A stretch of 64,000 nt of DNA, taken from Luteibacter rhizovicinus DSM 16549 (lineage in GTDB: Bacteria > Pseudomonadota > Gammaproteobacteria > Xanthomonadales > Rhodanobacteraceae). Location: assembly GCF_001887595.1 (NCBI RefSeq), contig NZ_CP017480.1, forward strand, positions 3,190,001 to 3,254,000, given 5' to 3'. The position numbers and the translations under genes are program-made. A model generated the notes under the pieces. That model did no database searches. It was given only the letters and a program-made list of their open reading frames with translations, and had not been told where the DNA came from. Shown here one piece after another: positions 43,766 through 52,577 of the stretch. Positions within the stretch are counted from its first letter, which is position 1, and each line of letters starts with the position of its first letter.

Positions 43766-44650
43766 GTGGAAACCCAGTTCCTCAATACTTTCATCACCGT
43801 CGCCGATCACGGCTCGATGGCAGCGGCTGCGAGACTGCTCAACATCACCCCGGCTGCTGTGGCGCAGCAAATTCGCACACTGGAACGCGAGATCGGCGCG
43901 ACGCTGATCGCGCGCGTCGGTCGCACGGTCAGTGTCACCGAGGAAGGCTCGCGCATCCTGCAGCGTTCGCGCGATGTCCTGCGCAATGTGGCCGACCTGC
44001 GCAGCGTCGCCAACGAGAGCGGCGTGTCCGGCGAATTACGGCTCGGCGCATGTCCGACCGCGCTCGCCGGTATGCTCCCCGACGTCCTTGCACGCATGGT
44101 CGAGACCTTCCCGCGGATCAACGTCTTCATCAAGCCAGGCTATTCGGTCGATCTCTACAACGACGTGGAGAAGGGCGACCTCGATGCCGCCGTCGTGCTC
44201 CAGGCCCCGTTTCCCTTGCCGAAGACCTGCGAGTGGCAGCTGCTGCGTGAGGAGCCCTTGATCGTGTTGGCGCCGCGTGCGCTGGCGGGGCGCGATCCGC
44301 ACGAACTGCTCGCCACCGAACCGCTCATCCGCTACGACCGTAACCAGTGGGGTGGCCGTCAGGCCGACGATTACCTGCGTGCCCATGGCATCGTTCCGCG
44401 CGAGCGCTTCGAGCTCAATGCACTTAACGCGATCGCGGTGATGGTCGACCGCGGCCTTGGCGTGTCGCTGGTTCCCGATTGGGCAAAGCCCTGGCCGGAA
44501 GGCCTCGATCTGGTTCGCATGCCGTTGCCGAATTCGTCGGAACCACGCCGCATCGGCATCGTCTGGTCACGCTCCAGCGTGCGCGTGCGGTTGGTCACCG
44601 TGTTGCTCCAGGAGAGCCGCAAGGCGATGGCGGCGATGGCCTCGCAGTGA
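43766..44650 (+). CDS. LysR-family regulator of the catabolic locus
   Basis: 294 residues from GTG 43766. HTH: METQFLNTFITVADHGSMAA, then LNITPAAVAQQIRTLEREIG. Effector domain: LRLGACPTALAGMLPDVLAR, DLDAAVVLQAPFPLP and AIAVMVDRGLGVSLVPDW. It is placed 40 bases after the symporter and 264 before the TonB receptor operon, all in the same direction, so it probably controls both flanking units, with an organic acid or acyl-CoA as effector (inference). Confidence 0.9.
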   Translation: METQFLNTFITVADHGSMAAAARLLNITPAAVAQQIRTLEREIGATLIARVGRTVSVTEEGSRILQRSRDVLRNVADLRSVANESGVSGELRLGACPTALAGMLPDVLARMVETFPRINVFIKPGYSVDLYNDVEKGDLDAAVVLQAPFPLPKTCEWQLLREEPLIVLAPRALAGRDPHELLATEPLIRYDRNQWGGRQADDYLRAHGIVPRERFELNALNAIAVMVDRGLGVSLVPDWAKPWPEGLDLVRMPLPNSSEPRRIGIVWSRSSVRVRLVTVLLQESRKAMAAMASQ

Positions 44651-44914
44651 CCGCGAATGTGTCATGCATGTTGCGTCGCCGCATAGTTTTGCTTGGTTCG
44701 TAAGCAACAAAAACTAGTCTCTGAACATACCCGCCCTCGGTTTCTTGCCTTGCCTTAAGCGCATAGGCTCACCACCACCGAGATGAAGGTCAGTGGCGCG
44801 CCGGGGAGGGCGCAGCCAACGCAGCAGACAGTTTCTTGCCCGGGCGCGCCGTCACAGGGGGCACGCCGCACCCGCCCGCTTGGGCGATCGATCCAACGGC
44901 AACACGGACCCGAT
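44651..44914. promoter_or_regulatory. Control region of the TonB receptor operon
   Basis: 264 bases. An inverted repeat TTGCTT / AAGCAA (44689-44694, 44702-44707; seven-base spacer) sits just before ACTAGT (44713-44718), which could form a weak -10 with TTGCTT as -35. The heptamer GAACATA follows at 44723-44729 and continues as CCCGCC; nearly the same 13-mer precedes the CoA-transferase gene (GAACATATCCCGCC at 52485-52498). Likely operator/promoter region for the operon; only the motifs are observed. Confidence 0.45.
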
Positions 44915-47173
44915 ATGATCAAACCACTTTCCGCCGCGATCGGCAGCATCCTGCTGGTCTCCTTCTTCGCCACCAGCGCCCACGCGCAGGATTCGACTTC
45001 GCCCACCGACGCGCCGAGCACGCCGAAGGCCGCGAAAAAGAAAGACGACAAGAACAACGACCAGCCGGTGAACCTCGACCAGGTGGTCGTGACCGGCGTG
45101 CGTACGCCGAAGGCGATCGACGAGATCCCCGGTGCCATCACGGTGGTCAACAAGGAAGAGATCGCCCACACGCTGCTGGTGACCGAAGACGCGACGGCCG
45201 TGCTGGCGCGCTCGGTGCCGGGCTATGCGGAATCGTCCCAGGCCATGAGCAATACCGGCGAAACGTTGCGCGGACGGATTCCGCTGCGCCTGTTCGACGG
45301 TGTGCCCCAGGGCTCGCCGCTGCGCGAAGGTACCCGCAACGGCACCTTCACCGACATGGGCATCGTCGGCCGGATCGAAGTCATCAACGGTCCGTCGGCC
45401 TCGGAAGGCATCGGCGCGGCGGGCGGCATCATCAACTATCTGTCGAAGACGCCGACCAAGGAAGGCAATGAGACGACCATCACCACGCGCTACCAGACCC
45501 AGGGCAAGTCGGACAGCGGGAGCTGGAAGACCGGCGTGACGTTTGCCCGCAAGGAGGCCAGCTACGACGTGTTGCTGGCCGGTTCCTACATCGATCGTGG
45601 CATGACCTACGACGGCAACGGTCGCCGCATTGGCCTCAATACCTCGGGTTCGCTGGCCGATTCGACCTCGAGCAACCTGTTCGCCAAGCTCGGCTACAAC
45701 TTCGGTGAGGGTGACGACCAGCGCCTCCAGGCGACCTTCAGCAAGTTCAAGATCACCGGCAAGGGTGATTACATCCAGGTGCTCGGCTGCCGTGGTCCGA
45801 CGGACGACCCGCCGTGCGCCACGCCGCGCACGAACACCTCCGAGCGGGGGCACATCGACGGCTCGCGGGACGCGTTCAACGATTTCAAGCAATACAGCGC
45901 CGAGTACACCAACAAGAACCTGTTCGGTGGTGCGCTCGATATCAACGTCTACAAGGCCGACCAGGCCATGCGCTACCTGCCGGAGAACACCGAAGACAAG
46001 CAGGATCCGCTCATCGCGCCGCTGAATACCCTGTTCGACCAGTCCGAGATCACCGCCAAGAAGCGCGGTATCCGTACCTCGTGGACTCGCCCCGACTTCC
46101 TCGTCACCGGCCTGGAACTGCACACCGGCGTCGACGTGGCCCGCGACGAGGCGCAGCAGCGCCTGGCGCTGACCGACCGTCTCTGGGTACCACCGATGAT
46201 CTACAACAGCGTCGCGCCGTACGCGCAGCTGTCGTACGACATCGGTCAGTTCACCATCAGTGGCGGGTATCGCCGCGAGAGCGATCGCCTCACCGTGGAC
46301 AGCTACACCACCACGTATTACCGCAATCGCGTGTTCGTCCAGGGTGGCAAGCTGTCGTACAAGGAGAATTTGCGCAACATCGGCGGCATCTGGCGTTTCA
46401 ACGACGAGTGGTCCGCATTCGCTTCCTACAGCGAAGGCTTCACGTTGCCCAACATCGGTATCCCACTGCGCAATATCAGCATACCGGGGCAGTCGGTGAG
46501 CAGGATCAGCGACCTCAACGCCATCATCTACAAGAACAACGAATTCGGCTTCAACTGGCGGGGTGACCGCGGTGCCTTCGGCGCCACGCATTACATCTCG
46601 AAGTCGCCGTTCGGTTCGTCACTGGCGATCGATCCGAACACCAGCGACTTCATTCTCTCGCGTGCGCCGGTGCGAATCGAGGGTACCGAGTTGACGGGTG
46701 AGTGGCGCTTCAACCCCGACTGGAAGGCTACGGCGATTTACTCGCACATCACCGGCAAGACCGCGTTCTGGTCGCAGGATCCGGCGGGCAACTACGGCGC
46801 GGGCGCGCTCAAGAAGCCCCTCGGTGTGCTCGATATCAACCCGGACAAGCTGGCTTACGCGGTCACCTGGAACTACTCCCCCCACGGTGACGCCACCCTC
46901 GGGGCTACCTCCTTGTTCGGTCGGCATGTGTCGGGCAATGACACGCGAGCTTACGACGGTGCGACCTTCAGCTACAGCGAGCGCACGCACGGCTACACCT
47001 TGTTCGACCTCGGTGTGAACTACGACCTGGAACGTTACGGCAAGCTTTCGCTTGGCGTGGAGAACCTGCTCGACAAGCAGTACATCCTCAGCTGGTCACA
47101 GCTGGCGGGCTACCAGAACTACTGGTCGGGCCGTGGCCGCGTCACCTCGCTGACGTACACGATCACGCTGTGA
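44915..47173 (+). CDS. TonB-dependent outer membrane receptor 2
   Basis: 752 residues from ATG 44915. Signal peptide ending SAHAQ, then a Lys/Asp-rich spacer (KAAKKKDDKNNDQPVNLDQV) and the TonB box VVVTGVRTPKAIDEIPGAIT. The plug contains GRIEVINGPSASEGIGAAGG, of the type shared by siderophore and oligosaccharide receptors; barrel strands with aromatic ends continue to the terminal SLTYTITL. Placement at the head of an operon with a serine hydrolase and two glycosidase-like genes suggests import of a glycoconjugate rather than iron, but the plug alone does not tell. GTGA overlap links it to the next gene. Confidence 0.92.
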   Translation: MIKPLSAAIGSILLVSFFATSAHAQDSTSPTDAPSTPKAAKKKDDKNNDQPVNLDQVVVTGVRTPKAIDEIPGAITVVNKEEIAHTLLVTEDATAVLARSVPGYAESSQAMSNTGETLRGRIPLRLFDGVPQGSPLREGTRNGTFTDMGIVGRIEVINGPSASEGIGAAGGIINYLSKTPTKEGNETTITTRYQTQGKSDSGSWKTGVTFARKEASYDVLLAGSYIDRGMTYDGNGRRIGLNTSGSLADSTSSNLFAKLGYNFGEGDDQRLQATFSKFKITGKGDYIQVLGCRGPTDDPPCATPRTNTSERGHIDGSRDAFNDFKQYSAEYTNKNLFGGALDINVYKADQAMRYLPENTEDKQDPLIAPLNTLFDQSEITAKKRGIRTSWTRPDFLVTGLELHTGVDVARDEAQQRLALTDRLWVPPMIYNSVAPYAQLSYDIGQFTISGGYRRESDRLTVDSYTTTYYRNRVFVQGGKLSYKENLRNIGGIWRFNDEWSAFASYSEGFTLPNIGIPLRNISIPGQSVSRISDLNAIIYKNNEFGFNWRGDRGAFGATHYISKSPFGSSLAIDPNTSDFILSRAPVRIEGTELTGEWRFNPDWKATAIYSHITGKTAFWSQDPAGNYGAGALKKPLGVLDINPDKLAYAVTWNYSPHGDATLGATSLFGRHVSGNDTRAYDGATFSYSERTHGYTLFDLGVNYDLERYGKLSLGVENLLDKQYILSWSQLAGYQNYWSGRGRVTSLTYTITL

Positions 47174-48444
47174 CGGACCGATCGACCTGGCAGAGCCGCG
47201 CCGCGCGCGCGGCTTTGTCGTGCCTGGGTTTCCTGTGGTGCGCCTCGACCGCCGTCGCGGCGGAGGCGTGGCGTGCCGACACACTCGATGCGTTGCATGC
47301 GTTCATGCGTGATGCCACCGGCAGTGACGGCTATCTCGGTGGCGTGACCCTGATCATGCACGACGGACGCATCGTGGACGTCGGGACCTACGGCTACGAA
47401 GACCTCGCGCATAAGCGGCCGATGCGCCGCGACGCCATTTTCCGCATCTACTCGATGACCAAGACCGTCACCTCCGTGGCGGTCATGATGCTCGTGGAGG
47501 AGGGCAAGGTATCGCTCGATACGCCGCTGGCCGATCTGTTGCCGGGTTTCGATCATCCGCAGGTCATGGCCGGCGGTACGGCGGCCACACCGCTGCTGCG
47601 GCCGGCGTCGCGCAAGCTCACTCTGCACGACCTGCTGACCCACACCTCGGGCTACCCGGCTGGTCTCGCTGGTGAGGGCGAGGCGGTCAAGGTCATGGAG
47701 CGTATCGACCCTCACGCCGCAGGCGACCTGACGGGTTTCGCGCAGCGGATGAGTCGGGTGCCGCTCGCCGCCGACCCCGGCACGCGCTTCGGTTACGACG
47801 GCGCCTCACTCGAACTGGTGGCGCGGGTGGTCGAAGTCGTCTCGAAGCGCCCGTTCGCAACATTCCTGCAGGAACGGATCTTCGGGCCGCTCGGTATGCA
47901 GGACACGGGCTTCCGCGTTCCCACCGGCCATCGCGATCGCGTTGTCGACATCACGCGCATGGCGGACAACGGTCATCTGGTCATCGCCGACGGTCCGAGC
48001 GCCGCCCATCCCGGCGAACCGCTGAATCGCTACATGAGCGGGGCAGGGGGGCTGTATTCCACCGCGGACGACTACGGGCGGTTCGCGCAGATGCTGCTCG
48101 ATGGCGGCCGATACGGCGACCATGTCCTGCTCGGCCGCAAGACCGTCGAGCTGATGATGCGCAATCACCTGGGCATGCTCGACCCGCCGGTGACGCAGTT
48201 CAGCGCCGGCGAGGGCTTCGGTATCGGCGGCTACGTGGTGATCGACCCCGCGCGGCGCGGCCAGCTCGGATCGGTTGGCCAGTACGGCTGGGCCGGCGCC
48301 GCCTCCACGACGTATACGATCGACCCGCAGGAGCATCTCGTCGCCATCCTCATGCTCCAGCACCTGCCTCGCGACGATGGCCGCAAGGACCTTCCGCGCC
48401 TCGCGCGGCCGTTCTACGACCTCGTCTACCATGCCCTTCCATGA
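47170..48444 (+). CDS. Secreted serine hydrolase (beta-lactamase class C / EstB-like)
   Basis: 424 residues from GTG 47170 in the receptor's stop. Signal peptide AALSCLGFLWCASTAVAAEA. Catalytic motif S-x-x-K is SMTK with Ser95 and Lys98 (RIYSMTKTVTSVAVMMLVEEG). The tyrosine motif is YDGAS in GTRFGYDGASLELVARVV. The glycine-rich W-G-G-A-A type strand is GWAGAASTTYTIDP. These proteins act as esterases, transesterases or D-aminopeptidases rather than true beta-lactamases. In this operon an esterase that removes acyl groups from the imported ligand is plausible. It overlaps the next gene by ATGA. Confidence 0.9.
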   Translation: MTDRSTWQSRAARAALSCLGFLWCASTAVAAEAWRADTLDALHAFMRDATGSDGYLGGVTLIMHDGRIVDVGTYGYEDLAHKRPMRRDAIFRIYSMTKTVTSVAVMMLVEEGKVSLDTPLADLLPGFDHPQVMAGGTAATPLLRPASRKLTLHDLLTHTSGYPAGLAGEGEAVKVMERIDPHAAGDLTGFAQRMSRVPLAADPGTRFGYDGASLELVARVVEVVSKRPFATFLQERIFGPLGMQDTGFRVPTGHRDRVVDITRMADNGHLVIADGPSAAHPGEPLNRYMSGAGGLYSTADDYGRFAQMLLDGGRYGDHVLLGRKTVELMMRNHLGMLDPPVTQFSAGEGFGIGGYVVIDPARRGQLGSVGQYGWAGAASTTYTIDPQEHLVAILMLQHLPRDDGRKDLPRLARPFYDLVYHALP

Positions 48445-50627
48445 CCCCCAGGTTTCCCGCCATGCATGCTTCCCCTGACGAACACGACGAACCGGCTCGG
48501 GTGACCCACGAGTACAAGTTCTCCCACGTCACCACCGGTCGTTACCTGCCAACACCGGGCCGGGCGCCCGGCTGGCCGTTCGCCGAGATCGGTCACTGGA
48601 AGATGGATGTCGACGGCACTGCGGACGACTGGGTTCGCGAGCTGCGCGACTGGCGTCGTGAGCACCTCACGCGCATCGGTTACGACGACGCCAACTATCG
48701 TCGTCCCGAGCTGCAATGGGCGCAACGCAACTTCGTCCACGCGCAAATGATGGTCGAGGATCGTTACTTCTACGATCCCGTCGCCGGACGCTACACCGTC
48801 GACCGCTATCTGGACGACCTCGAAGCCCGTTTCGGCGGGATCGACAGTGTCCTGATCTGGTTCGTCTACCCCAACATCGGCATCGACGACCGGAACAAGA
48901 CGGATCTCGCGTACGACCTGCCGGGTGGCCTGGATGGATTGCGCGTCGCCGTGGACGACTTCCATCGTCGTGGTGTCCGCGTGTTCCTGCCGACCATGCC
49001 CTGGGACAACGGGACGCGTCCTGCGGAGGAGAGCGACTGGGACGCCATGGCGAAGCTGGTCGCCGCGGTCGGCGCCGATGGCGTCAACGGCGATACCTAT
49101 AACGGCGTTCCCCGCGCGTTCTTCGATGCCTGTGACGCGGCGGGCCGGCCGGTCGTGTTGCAGCCCGAATCGACGATCAGCGCCGAAGAGCAGCTGATCT
49201 GGAACGTACAAAGCTGGGGCAAGAAGGCACCAAACGAGGTCATCCCGCCGGTCGCCAAGTTCAAGTGGCTCGAACCGCGGCACATGATCAACTATGAAAA
49301 TCGCTGGGGGCGCGATCGTAACCACGATCTCCAGTACATCTTCTTCAACGGCATCGGTTACAACGCCTGGGAGAACGTGTGGGGTATCTGGAATGGCCTG
49401 ACCCCGCGCGATGCGGAGGCGCTACGCCGCATCGCTACCATCGAGCGGCAGTTCGCCCCGGCGCTGGTGAGCATGGACTGGCGCCCGTATGAGCGCACGC
49501 TGCAGGCCGGCGTGTTCGCCAGCCGCTTCCCCACCGAAGGGTTCACGCTGTGGACCCTGGTGAACCGTCAGGAATACGTGATCGCCGGCGAGCAGCTGGC
49601 GGTGCCTCATGTGGAAGGCACCCGTTACATCGATGTCTGGAACGGTGTCGAACTCACGCCGCGGCTGCATGACGGCAAGGCGGTGCTGCCCTTCCTGCTG
49701 GAAGGACGTGGTTTCGGTGCGGTGGTGGCACTTGCCGCCGGTGCCTCGGTCGAAGGCCTGGATGGCTTCCTGAAGACGATGCGGGACGCCGCCGCCACCC
49801 CGCTGGCGTCCTTGTCCTCGACATGGCGGAGCCTGCCGCAGACCATGCGTTCCGTCGCGGCGACCGTGCGCGTCGCGACGGCGCCCCAAGGCATGCTGAC
49901 GATTCCTGCCGGTCCGTTCGACTTCATCGTCGGCGGTGTCGAGATCGAAGGACAGACCTGGGACGGTAACGACGTGCAGTACCCGTGGGAGGACAGCGCG
50001 CGTCGCGGCCACCGCCGGCACATGCAGATGGAGTCCTTCCACATCGACCGTACGCCGGTTACCAACGCACAGTACGCCGCCTTCCTCGACGAGTCCGGCT
50101 GGCGCCCGCTGGACGCGCATAACTTCCTCCGCCACTGGGTGGACGGCAAGCCGCCCGTCGGCTGGGAGAACAAGCCGGTCACCTGGGTGGGCATCGAGGA
50201 TGCACGCGCCTATGCCGCGTGGTCGGGCAAGCGCCTGCCGCACGAGTGGGAATGGCAATACGCTGCACAGGGCGGCGACGGGCGTCGCTACCCGTGGGGT
50301 AACGACTGGCGGGAGGATCTCGTGCCGGCCGTGAATCGCGGGCGGCAACTGCGTGCCCCGGCCGACGTGGACGCGTTCCCGCAGGCGGCCAGTCCCTTCG
50401 GCCTGCTCGACCTGGTCGGCAACGTCTGGCAGTGGACCGACGAATTCCTCGACGAACACACGCGAGCCGCCGTGCTGCGTGGCGGCAGCAACTTCCAGCC
50501 ACAGACCTCGCATTGGTATTTCCCCCAGGCGTATCGTCTGGATCAGCACGGAAAGTACCTGCTGATGTCACCCGGCAAAGACCGCTCCGGCTGTGTGGGC
50601 TTCCGTTGCGTGGTCGATGCTCCATGA
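48441..50627 (+). CDS. Fusion of a glycosidase-like TIM barrel and an FGE/SUMF1-fold domain
   Basis: 728 residues in the ATGA-coupled operon. Residues 1 to about 450 read like a TIM-barrel glycoside hydrolase: GRYLPTPGRAPGWPFAEIGH, VLIWFVYPNIGID, then GADGVNGDTYNG (Asp213 and Asp218), LQPEST (Glu243) and a C-terminal beta-domain with TLWTLVNRQEYVIAGE. Residues about 484-728 are an FGE-sulfatase-fold domain (MLTIPAGPFDFIVGGVE, IDRTPVTNAQYAAFLDESGW, GKRLPHEWEWQYAAQGGDG, GNVWQWTDEF, AVLRGGSNF). The paired copper-binding Cys of true formylglycine-generating enzymes are absent after RGGSNF. No signal peptide. I know of no characterised protein of this arrangement. Confidence 0.85.
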   Translation: MTPRFPAMHASPDEHDEPARVTHEYKFSHVTTGRYLPTPGRAPGWPFAEIGHWKMDVDGTADDWVRELRDWRREHLTRIGYDDANYRRPELQWAQRNFVHAQMMVEDRYFYDPVAGRYTVDRYLDDLEARFGGIDSVLIWFVYPNIGIDDRNKTDLAYDLPGGLDGLRVAVDDFHRRGVRVFLPTMPWDNGTRPAEESDWDAMAKLVAAVGADGVNGDTYNGVPRAFFDACDAAGRPVVLQPESTISAEEQLIWNVQSWGKKAPNEVIPPVAKFKWLEPRHMINYENRWGRDRNHDLQYIFFNGIGYNAWENVWGIWNGLTPRDAEALRRIATIERQFAPALVSMDWRPYERTLQAGVFASRFPTEGFTLWTLVNRQEYVIAGEQLAVPHVEGTRYIDVWNGVELTPRLHDGKAVLPFLLEGRGFGAVVALAAGASVEGLDGFLKTMRDAAATPLASLSSTWRSLPQTMRSVAATVRVATAPQGMLTIPAGPFDFIVGGVEIEGQTWDGNDVQYPWEDSARRGHRRHMQMESFHIDRTPVTNAQYAAFLDESGWRPLDAHNFLRHWVDGKPPVGWENKPVTWVGIEDARAYAAWSGKRLPHEWEWQYAAQGGDGRRYPWGNDWREDLVPAVNRGRQLRAPADVDAFPQAASPFGLLDLVGNVWQWTDEFLDEHTRAAVLRGGSNFQPQTSHWYFPQAYRLDQHGKYLLMSPGKDRSGCVGFRCVVDAP

Positions 50628-52459
50628 GGGTGGACACTCATTTCGGCGGCCTGCTCGGCGACGCACTGGCGGCGAACCTCCAGGGGCGCCTGTCGCATTT
50701 CATCGTGGACGAACACAGTCCGGCGATCGCCTTGTTCGCACCCGAGCGCCGTGCACTGAACGACGAAGGCGATTGGTACGGCGAGCATGCCGGCAAATGG
50801 CTGGTCGCCGCCTCACGTGCCGCGGCACGGTGCGGTGACGAGGCGCTTCGCGCACGTGTACTGCGCGTTGCGGATTACCTGGTTTCGATCCAGGAAGACG
50901 ACGGCTACCTCGGCACGTACGCGCCCAGTCGTCGCTTCATGGTTCCGCAGCCACCGAAGCCGGTGAGCTGGAACGGTGAGCCGAGCGTGCGCACCTGGGA
51001 TATCTGGACCCACGCTTACCTGATGCTAGGGTTGCTGGAGGTCCACCGTCATTTCGGTGGTTCGCGCTATCTCGACGCGGTACGCCACATCGGCGATCTC
51101 TGCCTGCACACGCTGTCGTCGGGCGGCATCGATATCACCGACCTGGGCAATCACTTCGGCATGTCGGCGACGGTGCTGCTGGACCCCGCCGTGGACCTGC
51201 ACCTGGCGACCGGCGATCCGCGATATCTGGAGCTGGCCCGGCTTGTCCTTCGGCAGGCGGATGCCCATCCGCCACTGGCGTTGCTGAGCCAATGCCTTGC
51301 AGGGACGGACGTCGCCTTCATCGCGACCGGCAAGGCGTACCAGCTGGCCTGGAATCTCGTCGGGGTGGCCAAGCTTCATCGCGTCACGGGAGAGCCGGCA
51401 CTCCTGCGCGCGGTGGAGAACGTCTGGCGCAGCATCCGCGATCACCACCTGACACTGGGTGGCGGGCCATGGGGCGGCGTCGCCCATCGTTCCCGCGAAG
51501 TGTTCAATGCACCCGGCGCCTTCATTCCCGAAGCCTACGTGGAAACCTGTTCCACGCTCGCCTGGATCCAGCTCAATCGCGAGTTGTTGCAGATCACCGG
51601 CGAGGCGCATTACGCCGAGGAGATCGAACGCTCCGCCTACAACGACCTTCTCGCTGCCCAGGCGCCCGATGGCGAGGACTGGTGCTACTACGTGTTCCCC
51701 AACGGCCGGCGCGTGCACACGACGTACTGGCGTTGCTGCAAGTCGAGCGGCGCCATGGCGGTCGAGGAGCTCCCGGATATCGCGACGATCGCACGGGATC
51801 CGCGAACGCTGGATATCAACATCTACGGTCCGGGTCAGTCGTCGGCCTTGCTCGAGGGAGCGGGTCGCGTGCGGCTGACCCAGTCCACCGCGTGGCCCTA
51901 TCCCGATGACATCCGTATCACGATCTCCCTGGAGGAGCCGGCGCACTTCGCGTTGCGCTTGCGGGTGCCCAGCTGGGCCGAGGGTGCGGCGTTATCGGTT
52001 AACGGCGAAGACGCAGGCGTGCCGGTGCCCCCAGGTCACTACGCCGTCATCGACCGCGATTGGCATGAAGGCGACGTAGTCGTCGCTCACTTTCCCGCAC
52101 AACCCATCCTGCATCGGGCCAGTCATCGCAACGTCCAGGAATCGCGGGCGCCGGACGGCAGCGCGGTGCACCAGGAGGTATTGCATGTCGACTATGTCGG
52201 TGTCACCTGCGGTCCGCTGGTCTATGCCACGGATCTCATCGACGGCTTCAAGACCAGCGAGACCGTAAAACTACCGGAGGAGGCACAGGCACTCTGGCTT
52301 ACGCTGCTCCCACGGGAGCACGGCGAAGCGCCTGTCATACGGCTGGATCCTGGCTATCGCACGTCCTTGCGCTTCACCCCGTATTTCTCGGCGGGAGGGC
52401 GGCGTGACGGTGCATGGCGGCTGACGTGGTTATCGCTGGCTCCGGAACGGTCCTTGTAG
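50624..52459 (+). CDS. GH127 / DUF1680 family glycosidase (beta-L-arabinofuranosidase-like)
   Basis: 611 residues, ATGA overlap with the fusion gene. The (alpha/alpha)6 barrel shows GEHAGKWLVAASRAAAR and HAYLMLGLLEVHRHF. The Zn/Cys active site of the family is complete: Glu307 and Cys309 in ETCS, and Cys371-Cys372 in YWRCCKSSG, which match the Glu338/Cys340/Cys417/Cys418 set of bifidobacterial HypBA1; Glu292 lies where the acid/base Glu is expected. Activity on a furanosidic arabinoside or similar sugar is family knowledge; the true substrate is open. No signal peptide, so hydrolysis should be in the cytoplasm after uptake. Confidence 0.9.
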   Translation: MRVDTHFGGLLGDALAANLQGRLSHFIVDEHSPAIALFAPERRALNDEGDWYGEHAGKWLVAASRAAARCGDEALRARVLRVADYLVSIQEDDGYLGTYAPSRRFMVPQPPKPVSWNGEPSVRTWDIWTHAYLMLGLLEVHRHFGGSRYLDAVRHIGDLCLHTLSSGGIDITDLGNHFGMSATVLLDPAVDLHLATGDPRYLELARLVLRQADAHPPLALLSQCLAGTDVAFIATGKAYQLAWNLVGVAKLHRVTGEPALLRAVENVWRSIRDHHLTLGGGPWGGVAHRSREVFNAPGAFIPEAYVETCSTLAWIQLNRELLQITGEAHYAEEIERSAYNDLLAAQAPDGEDWCYYVFPNGRRVHTTYWRCCKSSGAMAVEELPDIATIARDPRTLDINIYGPGQSSALLEGAGRVRLTQSTAWPYPDDIRITISLEEPAHFALRLRVPSWAEGAALSVNGEDAGVPVPPGHYAVIDRDWHEGDVVVAHFPAQPILHRASHRNVQESRAPDGSAVHQEVLHVDYVGVTCGPLVYATDLIDGFKTSETVKLPEEAQALWLTLLPREHGEAPVIRLDPGYRTSLRFTPYFSAGGRRDGAWRLTWLSLAPERSL

Positions 52460-52577
52460 ATTCAAACAAGTTTTTCTGCTGCCAGAACATATCCCGCCGG
52501 GGTGTTTCCCGCTCCCCGCGTCCGGCACAGTGAAGGCACGGAAACGGGATATGGCACCTGTGGATAACGAGGCACGC
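52460..52577. promoter_or_regulatory. Gap before the CoA-transferase with GAACATA site
   Basis: 118 bases. GAACATATCCCGCC at 52485-52498 repeats, with one extra T, the GAACATACCCGCC found before the TonB receptor operon. An internal promoter for the CoA-transferase gene is likely, but no convincing -35/-10 pair is seen. Confidence 0.4.

Noticed and set aside
47170..48444. True class C beta-lactamase resistance gene
   Set aside because: The S-x-x-K motif is present but the Y-x-N motif is YDG, the KTG strand motif is not seen and the operon is catabolic; an esterase-type serine hydrolase fits better.
48441..50627. Canonical formylglycine-generating enzyme
   Set aside because: The two copper-binding cysteines after RGGS are missing and no sulfatase gene is nearby; only the fold is shared.
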